This document shows, one piece after another, positions 8,817-16,845 of a stretch of DNA of 64,000 nt (position 1 is the first letter of the stretch; the number at the start of each line of letters is the position of its first letter). This DNA comes from Exiguobacterium acetylicum. GTDB lineage: Bacteria > Bacillota > Bacilli > Exiguobacteriales > Exiguobacteriaceae. The notes beneath the pieces were generated by a model. The model was given only the letters and a program-made list of their open reading frames with translations, had not been told where the DNA came from and did no database searches. The stretch spans positions 2,382,001-2,446,000 of the forward strand of contig NZ_CP082333.1 in assembly GCF_019890935.1 (NCBI RefSeq), in the 5' to 3' direction. The position numbers and the translations under genes were made by a program.

Positions 8817-9929
8817 ATGCGTGACCCACGTCTTACTCAACTGGCAACGAATCTCATTAACTATTCGGTTGCCCTTGAACCTGGTGAAAAAGTATTGATT
8901 GAAAACTTCGGCATCGAACGCGAACTGGTCGAGGCACTCGTTGAAGCTGCCTACGCGGCTGGCGGTCATCCGTTCGTTTTACTTAAGGATAATCGTATCC
9001 TACGAAAATTATACCGAAATGCTTCAGAAGAGCAACTCCAATTGATGGCAGACATCGAACGCAAGCAAATGCAAGCGATGGATGCATACATCGGACTACG
9101 TGCTGGTGACAACATCAATGAATTATCAGATGTGCCGGCTGAACAGATGAAACTGTACGGTCAAACGATCGGTAAGATGCACACACAAGATCGTGTCAAA
9201 GGAACGAAATGGGTCGTCCTTCGTTTCCCAACCGCATCGATGGCGCAACTTGCGAACCAATCAACAGAAGCATTCGAAGACTTCTACTTCGATGTCTGTA
9301 CGCTTGATTACGAAAAAATGGGTCAAGCGATGGAACCACTCGTTGACTTGATGAACCGGACGGATCGTGTTCGTCTCGTCGGGCCAGGAACGGATCTAAC
9401 GTTTTCGATCAAAGACATCCCAGCCATCAAATGCGCTGGAAATGCCAACATTCCAGACGGTGAAGTCTTTACGGCACCGGTCAAGGATTCGGTCAACGGT
9501 GTCATCTCGTACAATACACCGTCTCCATATCAAGGGTTCACGTTTGAAAACGTCAAACTGACGTTCAAAGACGGTAAAATCGTCGAAGCAACAGCGAACG
9601 ATACAGATCGGATCAATCAAGTCTTCGATACAGATGCTGGTTCCCGTTTCGTCGGCGAATTCGCGATCGGCGTCAATCCTTTCATTCAGCATCCGATGAA
9701 GGATATTCTATTCGATGAAAAAATCGATGGTAGCTTCCACTTCACACCAGGTCAAGCTTACGAAGAAGCCTACAATGGTAATGACTCATCCGTTCACTGG
9801 GATCTCGTCAACATCCAACGTCCCGATTACGGTGGTGGAGAAATCTGGTTCGACGACGTATTGATCCGTAAAGACGGTCGTTTCGTCCTTCCAGAACTCG
9901 AAGTCCTCAATCCTGAAAACCTGAAATAA
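8817..9929 (+). CDS. ampS: M29 family aminopeptidase
   Basis: 370 residues, shorter than the roughly 410 typical of AmpS/PepS. M29 features are visible: EPGEKVLIENFG at the N-terminus, a metal-binding Glu in FVGEFAIGVNP, and the late cluster of His and Asp in DGSFHFTPGQAY and SSVHWDLVN, which supply ligands of the two-metal site. It removes N-terminal residues from peptides in the cytosol. It is divergent from ytxG, and RBS GAGGGGG precedes the start. It ends at a strong bidirectional terminator. Confidence 0.9.
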   Translation: MRDPRLTQLATNLINYSVALEPGEKVLIENFGIERELVEALVEAAYAAGGHPFVLLKDNRILRKLYRNASEEQLQLMADIERKQMQAMDAYIGLRAGDNINELSDVPAEQMKLYGQTIGKMHTQDRVKGTKWVVLRFPTASMAQLANQSTEAFEDFYFDVCTLDYEKMGQAMEPLVDLMNRTDRVRLVGPGTDLTFSIKDIPAIKCAGNANIPDGEVFTAPVKDSVNGVISYNTPSPYQGFTFENVKLTFKDGKIVEATANDTDRINQVFDTDAGSRFVGEFAIGVNPFIQHPMKDILFDEKIDGSFHFTPGQAYEEAYNGNDSSVHWDLVNIQRPDYGGGEIWFDDVLIRKDGRFVLPELEVLNPENLK

Positions 9930-9980
9930 GAAAAAGCGGATGGCTCGTCCTACATAGGACGGGGTCATCCGTTTTCTTTA
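9930..9980. terminator. Bidirectional terminator between ampS and dps
   Basis: AAAAAGCGGATG...CATCCGTTTTCTTT with an inner CGTCCT/AGGACG stem. Confidence 0.85.
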
Positions 9981-9982
9981 TC

Positions 9983-10423
9983 TTATTTTTTCAATGTCGC
10001 ACGAAGCATCCAAATTTGTTTTTCGATTTCCTTCGCTTGACCAAGTAAATCATCTTCAACCGTCACGTCTTGTGCCTCAAGATGTTCAATCGCATCGAGC
10101 ATCTCTTTTCGGACTTGTTGGAAGTCTTTGATGACGGAATCAATCATCTCATCTGCCGATAATCCTGATTTCGCTTCTTCAAGCGTCGTTTGCTCTAAAT
10201 ACTCTTTCAGTGTCGCAGAAGGTGTTCCGTTATTCATCAGTAGACGTTCTGCAACAACATCATATTGTTCAGACACCCATGTATAAAGTTCTTCAAGCTT
10301 CTCGTGAAGCGTTAAGAAGTCTGGTCCTTTAATGTACCAATGATAATTGTGGAGTTTGACGAACAGTACCCCATAGTTTGCTACCTGTTGATTCAAGGCT
10401 GATTTTGCATGATTACTAATCAT
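9983..10423 (-). CDS. dps: Dps-family DNA-binding ferritin-like protein
   Basis: 146 residues, normal Dps size. The intersubunit ferroxidase ligands are visible as His28 and His40 (HNYHWYIKG, TLHEKLEEL) and Asp55/Glu59 (SEQYDVVAERLL). It oxidises and stores iron and protects DNA from peroxide. It is a single gene between terminators. The upstream region holds a sigma-B-like promoter rather than a clear PerR box, which fits a general-stress Dps rather than MrgA. The assignment to the family is firm; the choice of Dps over MrgA is inference. Confidence 0.92.
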   Translation of the reverse strand: MISNHAKSALNQQVANYGVLFVKLHNYHWYIKGPDFLTLHEKLEELYTWVSEQYDVVAERLLMNNGTPSATLKEYLEQTTLEEAKSGLSADEMIDSVIKDFQQVRKEMLDAIEHLEAQDVTVEDDLLGQAKEIEKQIWMLRATLKK

Positions 10424-10468
10424 CTGATATTCCCCTTTCCTGATTTCAAATGACGTTCTATTTCATCT

Positions 10469-10494
10469 TTATCCTTAAATAACAAAGAATAAAC
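10469..10494 (-). promoter_or_regulatory. Probable sigma-B promoter of dps
   Basis: Minus strand GTTTAT (10489-10494), 14 bp, GGATAA (10469-10474), giving a leader of roughly 40 nt. The match to GTTTAA-N12-14-GGGTAT is good. B. subtilis dps is a sigma-B gene. Confidence 0.5.
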
Positions 10495-10515
10495 ATCATT
10501 CTCAGGAAAAGTGCT

Positions 10516-11031
10516 CTATCGAGGACGCTTTAATCCTTTCAACATATACCCACCTTTGAAGTCGACGGAATCAAATGCGACGAGAAATGCTTTCGGTTCG
10601 TATTCTTCGACGAGATTACGAAGCACTTTCATACGTGTTCGAGCCGCGAGCACGTCTAACCGGTAACGGACACCGTCTCGTCCTTGACCTTGGTAATGTG
10701 TCACGCCAAAACCATTATCGCGAATGACTTGAATCAGTTCCGCTGGAAATTCTTGCGTATGCACTTGAATCATATTGTAACCGATGGCGAGTTTTCGCTC
10801 GACATATCCACCGACGAGTATTCCTAAACCAAATCCAAGCGCGTAAACGACCATGCCGAGTGTCGTTAAGTCTTGGAATACGATTCCTAGTGCAAAAATG
10901 TAAATCAATGTTTCGACTGTGCCAAATAATCCGGCAATGACAGTCCGCCCTTTGACGAGCATGATCGTCCGTAATGTCAAAACAGGAACGTAAATCAACT
11001 GGAGCAATAAGATGAGTAAAATCTGTCCCAT
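10516..11031 (-). CDS. UPF0316 / DUF2179 membrane protein
   Basis: 171 residues from the ATG at 11031, which follows AAAGGAAA. Three hydrophobic N-terminal segments span about residues 1-75 (DUF5698-type membrane part). A soluble C-terminal DUF2179 domain (about 90-165) contains VTHYQGQGRDGVRY, a pattern shared with the YitT/YebE families. The function is unknown; DUF2179 is thought to be a ligand-sensing module. Stands alone between dps and murC. Confidence 0.82.
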   Translation of the reverse strand: MGQILLILLLQLIYVPVLTLRTIMLVKGRTVIAGLFGTVETLIYIFALGIVFQDLTTLGMVVYALGFGLGILVGGYVERKLAIGYNMIQVHTQEFPAELIQVIRDNGFGVTHYQGQGRDGVRYRLDVLAARTRMKVLRNLVEEYEPKAFLVAFDSVDFKGGYMLKGLKRPR

Positions 11032-11159
11032 GGTGTCTTTCCTTTCTGTTAATAACTTCAACACATACACACTATTTCAAACTTTATTTCAAGATGCAAT
11101 CCTATTTTAGATTTTCATCATCGGTTTTTTGAAATTACTATCATAATTCAAAATTACGA

Positions 11160-11196
11160 CAAAAAAAGCGCCACTCGGGTCGAGTGACACTTTTGA
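11160..11196 (-). terminator. murC terminator
   Basis: On the minus strand AAGTGTCACTCGACCCGAGTG, then GCGCTTTTTTT, 8 bp past the murC stop. Confidence 0.85.
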
Positions 11197-11203
11197 TTCT
11201 CGC

Positions 11204-12499
11204 TTATTTCACACTTTGATACTGATGCTGATACGTTTGGATATCGCCCGCTCCCATGAACAGAAGCACAGCATTTTCATGCTGACGTAGAACAGAAACG
11301 TTGTCGCGCGTCAGAATAGAAGCTTGCGGGATTTTCTCCTGCAGATCTTCGACGCGAACTTGCCCTTCCTGCTCACGTGCTGATCCAAAGATTTCGCATA
11401 AATATGTCGCATCTGCTTCACGTAAAGAAGTCGCGAAATCATCCATGAATGATTTCAAGCGTGTGTACGTATGCGGTTGGAAAATCGCAATGACTTCACG
11501 GTCCGGATATTTTTTCCGTGCCGACTCAATCGTCGCGCTGATTTCCTTCGGATGGTGCGCGTAGTCATCTACTAGGATTTGTGTGCCGAATTCCGACTCA
11601 CTGAAGCGACGTTTTACACCACCAAATGTGGCTAAACGTTCAGCAACGTCGTCTTTGCTCAATCCTTCGTACTGACAGATCGCAATGACAGAGAGTGCAT
11701 TCAAGACATGATGACGACCGAATCCTGGAATGAGGAACGTGCCGTAGAAATCATCACGTAAATAGACATCAAATGATGTACCATCTGGCGTTGACGTCGC
11801 GTTTTCCGCGCGGAAATCATTGTTTTCTCCAAATCCATAATAGAGAACAGGTACATTCGCTTGAATGTTTTGAAGATGCTCATCATCTCCACAAGCAACG
11901 ATCGCTTGCTTAACCTGCATCGCCATTTCTTGGAATGCCGAAACGACGTCATCGATTCCTGTGAAATAATCCGAATGATCGAAGTCGATATTCGTCATGA
12001 TAGCGTAGTCCGGCTTGTAATATAAGAAGTGACGTTTGTATTCACATGCCTCGAAGACGAATGCTTTCGCATCCTCTACTCCTGCCCCTGTCCCGTCTCC
12101 GATCAAGAAAGCTGTCGGTGTGATACCGCTCAAGACGTGTGAAAGCAAACCTGTTGTCGACGTTTTTCCGTGTGAGCCTGTAATGGCGACCGAACGATAT
12201 TCATTTGCTAGGTGTCCTAAGAAATCGTAATAATGATGGATGGTTAAACCAAGTTCATTTGCCCGTGCGATTTCTGGGTGATCATCTCCAAAAGCATTCC
12301 CTTGGATGATGACATAATCTTCTTTGATGTTATCCGCATTGAACGGGAAAAATGGAATTCCCTTAGCCCGTAACGCGTCTTCAGTAAAAATGTGCTTTTC
12401 GATGTCTGAACCTTGCACCTCATGATTCATCTCATGTAGTACTTGGGCGAGCGCACTCATCCCTGTTCCTTTGATTCCAACAAAATGATACTTTGTCAT
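11204..12499 (-). CDS. murC: UDP-N-acetylmuramate--L-alanine ligase
   Basis: 431 residues from the ATG at 12499, chosen because TTGGAGGGC lies six bases upstream; that site itself contains an in-frame TTG, which is not the start. Mur-ligase hallmarks are present: [14 protein letters not shown] (UDP-binding), the ATP loop GSHGKTST, and [10 protein letters not shown] near residue 330. It adds L-alanine to UDP-MurNAc in peptidoglycan precursor synthesis. It follows the SftA-like gene on the same strand, as murC follows sftA in B. subtilis, but has its own promoter candidate. Confidence 0.97.
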   Translation of the reverse strand: MTKYHFVGIKGTGMSALAQVLHEMNHEVQGSDIEKHIFTEDALRAKGIPFFPFNADNIKEDYVIIQGNAFGDDHPEIARANELGLTIHHYYDFLGHLANEYRSVAITGSHGKTSTTGLLSHVLSGITPTAFLIGDGTGAGVEDAKAFVFEACEYKRHFLYYKPDYAIMTNIDFDHSDYFTGIDDVVSAFQEMAMQVKQAIVACGDDEHLQNIQANVPVLYYGFGENNDFRAENATSTPDGTSFDVYLRDDFYGTFLIPGFGRHHVLNALSVIAICQYEGLSKDDVAERLATFGGVKRRFSESEFGTQILVDDYAHHPKEISATIESARKKYPDREVIAIFQPHTYTRLKSFMDDFATSLREADATYLCEIFGSAREQEGQVRVEDLQEKIPQASILTRDNVSVLRQHENAVLLFMGAGDIQTYQHQYQSVK

Positions 12500-12545
12500 A
12501 TAAAAGCCCTCCAATTCACGTTCCGGTCCGTACCATCGGGCTCGG

Positions 12546-12567
12546 GTACAAAACCTGTACCATTATA
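12546..12567 (-). promoter_or_regulatory. murC promoter -10 with adjacent inverted repeat
   Basis: Minus strand TATAAT (12562-12567), then a dyad GGTACA-N5-TGTACC at 12546-12562 at the expected transcription start. The -35 region is poor. The dyad could be an operator or an early transcript hairpin. Confidence 0.4.
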
Positions 12568-12577
12568 GCAAACCGAT

Positions 12578-13315
12578 TTATTTTTTACCATGTAAATTAT
12601 TTTGTTCTCGACGTGCACGATACATCGCCATCAAGTCTTTCGTCGTCATAACGACGTTAACAGGCGGTCCGACCGGTTTTTTCACTTCCGGCTGAACAGG
12701 CTTATCGACCTCGGTAACAGATGGATCTTGATCTACTTCAATAGCAGATGGATCAAAAGTCGGTGCGAAGCTCTCTACTTGTTGCTCAACTTCTTTTTCA
12801 TCAGCAGACTCTTCACTTGATGTCTCTGTCGGAACAACTGATTGTTCCACCGTCTCACTGTTGGAAGATGTTTCAGTTTCGTCCGTTTCTTCTACTTCGG
12901 TTACGGTCGGCACTTCTTCTCTTACGAGCTCTTCACTTGTGTGAGGTTCCGGTACGAGTAATTCGACGTCCGTCACCGGTACAAGACCAGCATCTGCTTC
13001 CGCTTCGTCTAAAACGACTTCTGGCGCGATTAGTTCTTGATTCGTCAAAGCAACCTCATCAGTATTTCCCTCTTCGACTGTTTCCGAAACCTGCTCACTC
13101 GTTTCCGTTTCTTCCGTAGCTTTTACGGTTTCCGATGCAGATTGCTTCGGACGTTGGAATCCATAAATCGGTGAAGGCACATCCGTTAAAACGAAGCGAT
13201 CTTCACGCTCCTCTTTTTTCGGACGTTCCACCGGCTTTGTCTCACGTTCCCCTGCAAGCTCTCGACGAATCCGGGCAGCCTGCTCTTTTAGTGACTGTTC
13301 ATAACGATTACTCAT
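12578..13315 (-). CDS. SftA-like N-terminal region protein lacking the translocase motor
   Basis: 245 residues, very acidic. Residues about 1-57 are a charged helix followed by RFVLTDVPSPIYGFQRP. The middle (60-215) is a low-complexity Glu/Val/Thr/Ser stretch. The C-terminal end PPVNVVMTTKDLMAMYRARR resembles the PFNVxM segment that precedes the motor in SftA. The gene sits exactly where sftA (ytpS, about 950 residues, FtsK/SpoIIIE family) lies in B. subtilis, between ytpR and murC, but no P-loop ATPase is present and no motor remnant follows. RBS GGAGGGG supports expression. It may be a divergent adaptor or a reduced SftA. The homology is inferred from short motifs and position. Confidence 0.6.
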   Translation of the reverse strand: MSNRYEQSLKEQAARIRRELAGERETKPVERPKKEEREDRFVLTDVPSPIYGFQRPKQSASETVKATEETETSEQVSETVEEGNTDEVALTNQELIAPEVVLDEAEADAGLVPVTDVELLVPEPHTSEELVREEVPTVTEVEETDETETSSNSETVEQSVVPTETSSEESADEKEVEQQVESFAPTFDPSAIEVDQDPSVTEVDKPVQPEVKKPVGPPVNVVMTTKDLMAMYRARREQNNLHGKK

Positions 13316-13336
13316 ACGTTCACCCCTCCATCTTGT

Positions 13337-13365
13337 TAAAAAATCGGTCGAATCATCGACCGATT
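13337..13365 (-). terminator. ytpR terminator overlapping its stop codon
   Basis: On the minus strand AATCGGTCGA-TGAT-TCGACCGATT is followed by TTTTT. The last codons and the TGA of ytpR lie inside the stem-loop. Confidence 0.85.
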
Positions 13366-13961
13366 GAGAATGCTTCCCCTACTGCTTTTGTATCATCGAG
13401 TACAAGAATCCCTTTTTCTTGTGGTGCATCGACAAGTCCGAGCTCACGCGCTGAGCAGAGCATACCGCTTGATGGTACGCCGCGTAACGCCGAAGGACGA
13501 ATGATTAACCCAGACGGCATGACCGCTCCCGGTTTAGCAACAACTACTTTTTGACCCGCCGCTACATTCGGTGCTCCACAAACGATTTGTAAAGTTCCGT
13601 TATCTACTTCTACCTGACAGACCGATAATTTATCAGCATCCGGATGCTTCTCGCAAGAAGCAACGAACCCAACAACGAATTTCGGAGAATAATCCACTTG
13701 TTCGAGTGACAATTCGATATCTCGATTCGCCAGTTCCTTTTGGATGACTGTTGCCAATTCTTCTGTCAATTCAACCGGTCCTTGTGACTCGATCGTAAAC
13801 GTAGTCGAAGCATCAAACAGGTTGTAACCGACAACACGATCACCATGCTTGATTGTTGCTACGTCTCCTTCACGAGTCGCTGTCACTTCCGCACGTGGTG
13901 CGTCTTCCAAAATGATCATTAAGACGTCACCGACGCCCTCTTTATTATAAAACACATTCAT
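13353..13961 (-). CDS. ytpR: YtpR, EMAP-type tRNA-binding domain protein
   Basis: 202 residues. Residues about 1-90 form a DUF4479-like N-terminal part. Residues about 98-200 are an OB-fold tRNA-binding domain of the PheRS-beta N-terminal type (VGFVASCEKHPDADKLSVCQ ... QIVCGAPNV). It probably binds RNA, but its target is unknown. Located downstream of ytpQ as in B. subtilis. The coding end runs into its own terminator hairpin. Confidence 0.9.
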   Translation of the reverse strand: MNVFYNKEGVGDVLMIILEDAPRAEVTATREGDVATIKHGDRVVGYNLFDASTTFTIESQGPVELTEELATVIQKELANRDIELSLEQVDYSPKFVVGFVASCEKHPDADKLSVCQVEVDNGTLQIVCGAPNVAAGQKVVVAKPGAVMPSGLIIRPSALRGVPSSGMLCSARELGLVDAPQEKGILVLDDTKAVGEAFSIGR

Positions 13962-14014
13962 TCAATCCATGACTCCCTTCCGTCTTTCTCACAATGCCTA
14001 TTGTATCAGATTCT

Positions 14015-14812
14015 TTACTCTTTCGGCTGCTTGTTTTTCGCAAGGACGAAGACCGGTTCCAGATTACCATCTTCATATAAGAATGGTAATGCTGTGACCG
14101 GTACACGCCCGTTCGAGAAGAAGTCAAACATCAGTTGCTGTAAGACATCATATCCGGCGTCATTACGAATATCTGCGAAAATCAGCACATCCTGATGCGG
14201 AATCCCGACAGCGAATTCTCCTTCGATTTGCGCCGCATAATCTGCTAATAACGTCTTGTTCAAAACACGACTCGCCTCATATCCGTCACCGAGACTCAAG
14301 AAATAAAAGATATTCCCCGCGACTTCATCTTGTTTAAATGGCGCATCAAGCGATTTCACATTAAAACGCGCTGCTTCTGATAACTGTTCAGCTGTCCATT
14401 CAGCAGACGCCAGTAACTCCTCATCAATCAAACGATACGTCGCTCCTAGATCAAGTGCGTACATGATTTTCGTCTCACCTGTATGTGGTGTACTGACAAG
14501 CGTCTTTCCTTCTTTTGTCGTATCGGCAAACGATTTAGCACGAATGACAGGAAAGATTTTTTGCTCTTGTCCAACGAGTGAGATTTGATCCGTTTGTCCG
14601 AGTACAGCACGGATATATTCGATCGTCTCTTCGACTGCGATGACACCTCTTCGTTTTGCTTTTGCGACAAGCGGATTCAATCCGACATCAACGCCTGATT
14701 TATCGTGCTTTCGCTCAATTCGTAATACAGACTTTTCACGATCGAAATATGTCGTGTACCCTTCTTCTTCAAATGTTTGTGTCATCATTCTTCGGATTTG
14801 TTGTAGTTCCAT
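14015..14812 (-). CDS. ytpQ: YtpQ, DUF1444 protein
   Basis: 265 residues, the usual DUF1444 length, with the characteristic DVGLNPLVAKAKRRG and FPVIRAKSFAD stretches and no signal or membrane segment. The function is unknown throughout the family. It follows ytpP, although a strong terminator-like hairpin separates the two genes (14835-14864), so it may depend on read-through or a promoter inside that gap. RBS AAAGGATG precedes the start. Confidence 0.9.
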   Translation of the reverse strand: MELQQIRRMMTQTFEEEGYTTYFDREKSVLRIERKHDKSGVDVGLNPLVAKAKRRGVIAVEETIEYIRAVLGQTDQISLVGQEQKIFPVIRAKSFADTTKEGKTLVSTPHTGETKIMYALDLGATYRLIDEELLASAEWTAEQLSEAARFNVKSLDAPFKQDEVAGNIFYFLSLGDGYEASRVLNKTLLADYAAQIEGEFAVGIPHQDVLIFADIRNDAGYDVLQQLMFDFFSNGRVPVTALPFLYEDGNLEPVFVLAKNKQPKE

Positions 14813-14834
14813 TCGATTTCATCCTTTCTATCAT

Positions 14835-14864
14835 GAAAAAAAGCGAGTCAGCGCTCGCTTTTTT
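14835..14864. terminator. Terminator between ytpP and ytpQ
   Basis: AAAAAAGCGAG-TCAGCG-CTCGCTTTTTT, symmetrical and so functional on either strand. It lies directly after the ytpP stop. Confidence 0.85.
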
Positions 14865-14865
14865 C

Positions 14866-15174
14866 TTAAACCGTCTCTAAAAATGCTGTCACCTGTTCTG
14901 GTGTCTTCCGCTCTTTCCCGACATAACGCCCTGTCTCTTCACCATCGCGGAACGCAACAAAACTTGGAATTCCGAAGATGTCCATTTCCCGGGCAATTTC
15001 AATATGATCGTCGCGATCGACGTAGTAAAACTCGAAGCCGTTAAATGTTTGCTCGATTTCCGGCATGAACGGATCTAAGAAGCGGCAATCCGGGCACCAG
15101 TTTGCTGAGAATAAAAAGACGGCATTTCCTTGTTTTGCTGTATCGAATTCTTGTTTGGATTGTAATGTTTTCAT
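14866..15174 (-). CDS. ytpP: YtpP, thioredoxin-like protein
   Basis: 102 residues, thioredoxin fold. The active site is WCPDC (Cys27, Cys30), differing from WCGPC of classical thioredoxin. A cis-proline segment IFGIPSFVAF follows. It acts in the cytosol as a disulfide reductase; in Firmicutes YtpP has been connected with low-molecular-weight thiol (bacillithiol) redox homeostasis. RBS GGAGGAAATC precedes the start. It is the first gene of the ytpPQR direction. Confidence 0.9.
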   Translation of the reverse strand: MKTLQSKQEFDTAKQGNAVFLFSANWCPDCRFLDPFMPEIEQTFNGFEFYYVDRDDHIEIAREMDIFGIPSFVAFRDGEETGRYVGKERKTPEQVTAFLETV

Positions 15175-15300
15175 GATGATTTCCTCCTTTGATTTCCCTA
15201 GAAGTCATTGCCCTCATCATAGCATATTCAATTGTGGCTGTGCGTTTTCGTGCTTGGTTTGCTATACTGCAACTAGAAAACACCTGGAAAGGACTTCACT

Positions 15301-15591
15301 ATGGCAGATCAACCAATCAAACATCCGTTCGAACGCTTCGTCGGCTTCGTTGGCATGACGAGTTGTTTACGTTACGGCTATTCCTTCATTGATTCTGAAC
15401 GAAGCTTACCCGAAATCTTTTTGTATTTGGTCGTCGGTTTTGCGATCATCATTTTACTCGAAGCACTCGGAAAACGACTCGCTCGAAAATTGCCTGTCGT
15501 ACGCATGCGGTATTTGACTCCGCTTTACCTCATTTACCTCTACGTTTTCTTTACGAGTTTTTATTCAAGTTCATTCGGATTCTCTTTATGA
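15301..15591 (+). CDS. Small membrane protein, unknown
   Basis: 96 residues, not recognised. Two hydrophobic segments are visible, at about residues 38-58 (EIFLYLVVGFAIIILLEAL) and 73-92 (LTPLYLIYLYVFFTSFY), joined by a short basic loop (GKRLARKLP). The start ATG follows GAAAGGA. It is divergent from ytpP and convergent with the PTS IIC-like gene, with a shared terminator. A TATACT -10 lies about 35 bp upstream. Confidence 0.7.
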   Translation: MADQPIKHPFERFVGFVGMTSCLRYGYSFIDSERSLPEIFLYLVVGFAIIILLEALGKRLARKLPVVRMRYLTPLYLIYLYVFFTSFYSSSFGFSL

Positions 15592-15672
15592 AAAAAGCTG
15601 ATTCAAAAAGTCATATGCTTGTTCGTCCACCATCCGGCCAAACAGGCGTATCCTTTAGAATCAGCTTTTTGT
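15591..15672. terminator. Bidirectional terminator with a long loop
   Basis: AAAAAAGCTGATTC (15591-15604) pairs with GAATCAGCTTTTTG (15659-15672) across a 54-bp insert. Confidence 0.7.
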
Positions 15673-15674
15673 AT

Positions 15675-16688
15675 TTAATATTCGATTTTTAAATCGCCAT
15701 CTTGAATCCGACCGAGACGTCGTAATAGGCGATAAATGAAATAACTGATGATGCCTGGCGCAAGGAAACAGAGGACAGCGACTGCTAGGTAATACTCCAT
15801 TTCGAACCCCATCGTTTTTAATAACATCAACGGACCAACGAATCCACTCGTACCCATACCGGAACCTTCCGGATTACTCTCAAGCATTAACAGAACAGTC
15901 GCAAATGGCGCTAGTATAGCACCGGCTACAGTCGGCGGTAGAAGAATCCAAGGATTTCGAATGATATTTCCTACTTGTAACATCGATGTTCCAATCCCTT
16001 GAGCAACCACACCACCGATTCCGTTATCACGGTAACTGATGACGCCAAATCCAATCATCTGCGCCGCACAACCGATCGTCGCTGCCCCTGCAGCAAGTCC
16101 ATCCAAACCAAGCATGATTCCAAGCGCAGCACTCGAAATCGGCGCCGTCAATGCAAGACCCATGACGGTAGCAACAAAAATTCCCATGAATAACGGTTCG
16201 CGTTCCGTTCCCCAACGAATCAACTCGCCGAGATCCGTCATGCCTTTCCCAATCCACTTTCCCGCATAACGTCCGGCAACGAATCCGGCTAGTAACGTAA
16301 CAAACGGCGTCAATAAAATATCGAGTCGTGTCGTCTTTGAAACGAGTTTTCCGACCTCTGTCGCAAGAAGCGTTGCAATGTAACTCCCTGCTGGTCCTCC
16401 TGCTTCATATCCGAACGCACCAACGGCAACTGCTGCGAACAAGATAAGCGGTGGTGCCTCAAGTGCAAACGCTACAGCCACACCGATTGCTGGTCCAGTC
16501 AGCGCGATCGCCTGCTCTCCTAACTGAATGAGAAACTTCGCCTCTACACCACGATCCACCAGTCCTTCACCAATCGTCCGGATGATGAGCCCCATGATCA
16601 ACGAACTAAATAAACCAAGTGCCATATAACTTAATACGGTGATGAAATATACTTTAGGGCTAAGTGAAATCCCTTTTTGTTTGAACAT
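15675..16688 (-). CDS. PTS-system IIC-like membrane protein (PTS_EIIC_2 family)
   Basis: 337 residues from the ATG at 16688, which has AAAGGACG upstream. About eight to ten hydrophobic helices are visible, with long glycine- and alanine-rich stretches (GPAIGVAVAFALEAPPLILF, GLALTAPISSAALGIMLGLDG). This fits the DUF/PTS_EIIC_2 group of predicted phosphotransferase permeases found in Firmicutes. No IIA, IIB or HPr-type gene is near, so phosphotransfer-linked uptake is doubtful and the substrate is unknown. Confidence 0.72.
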   Translation of the reverse strand: MFKQKGISLSPKVYFITVLSYMALGLFSSLIMGLIIRTIGEGLVDRGVEAKFLIQLGEQAIALTGPAIGVAVAFALEAPPLILFAAVAVGAFGYEAGGPAGSYIATLLATEVGKLVSKTTRLDILLTPFVTLLAGFVAGRYAGKWIGKGMTDLGELIRWGTEREPLFMGIFVATVMGLALTAPISSAALGIMLGLDGLAAGAATIGCAAQMIGFGVISYRDNGIGGVVAQGIGTSMLQVGNIIRNPWILLPPTVAGAILAPFATVLLMLESNPEGSGMGTSGFVGPLMLLKTMGFEMEYYLAVAVLCFLAPGIISYFIYRLLRRLGRIQDGDLKIEY

Positions 16689-16804
16689 CTTGTCACGTCC
16701 TTTTCTTAACATCGCGTATCATTATATCAAATCTCCTTTCTATCCGACTACATTGTTTTTTCAACTGACAAGACAGTTCATACTTACATCGTTCTTATGA
16801 AACA

Positions 16805-16839
16805 AAAACAGACAGCGGATTCATATCCACTGTCTGTCA
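16805..16839 (-). terminator. Terminator of the M42 peptidase gene
   Basis: On the minus strand GACAGACAGTGGAT pairs with ATCCGCTGTCTG, followed by TTTTTG. Confidence 0.8.
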
Positions 16840-16845
16840 TGTCAT

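Noticed and set aside
12578-13315. Frameshifted or decayed full-length sftA
   Set aside because: The frame ends cleanly with a murC promoter right after it and no FtsK P-loop sequence in any frame nearby, so it is not a recent truncation.
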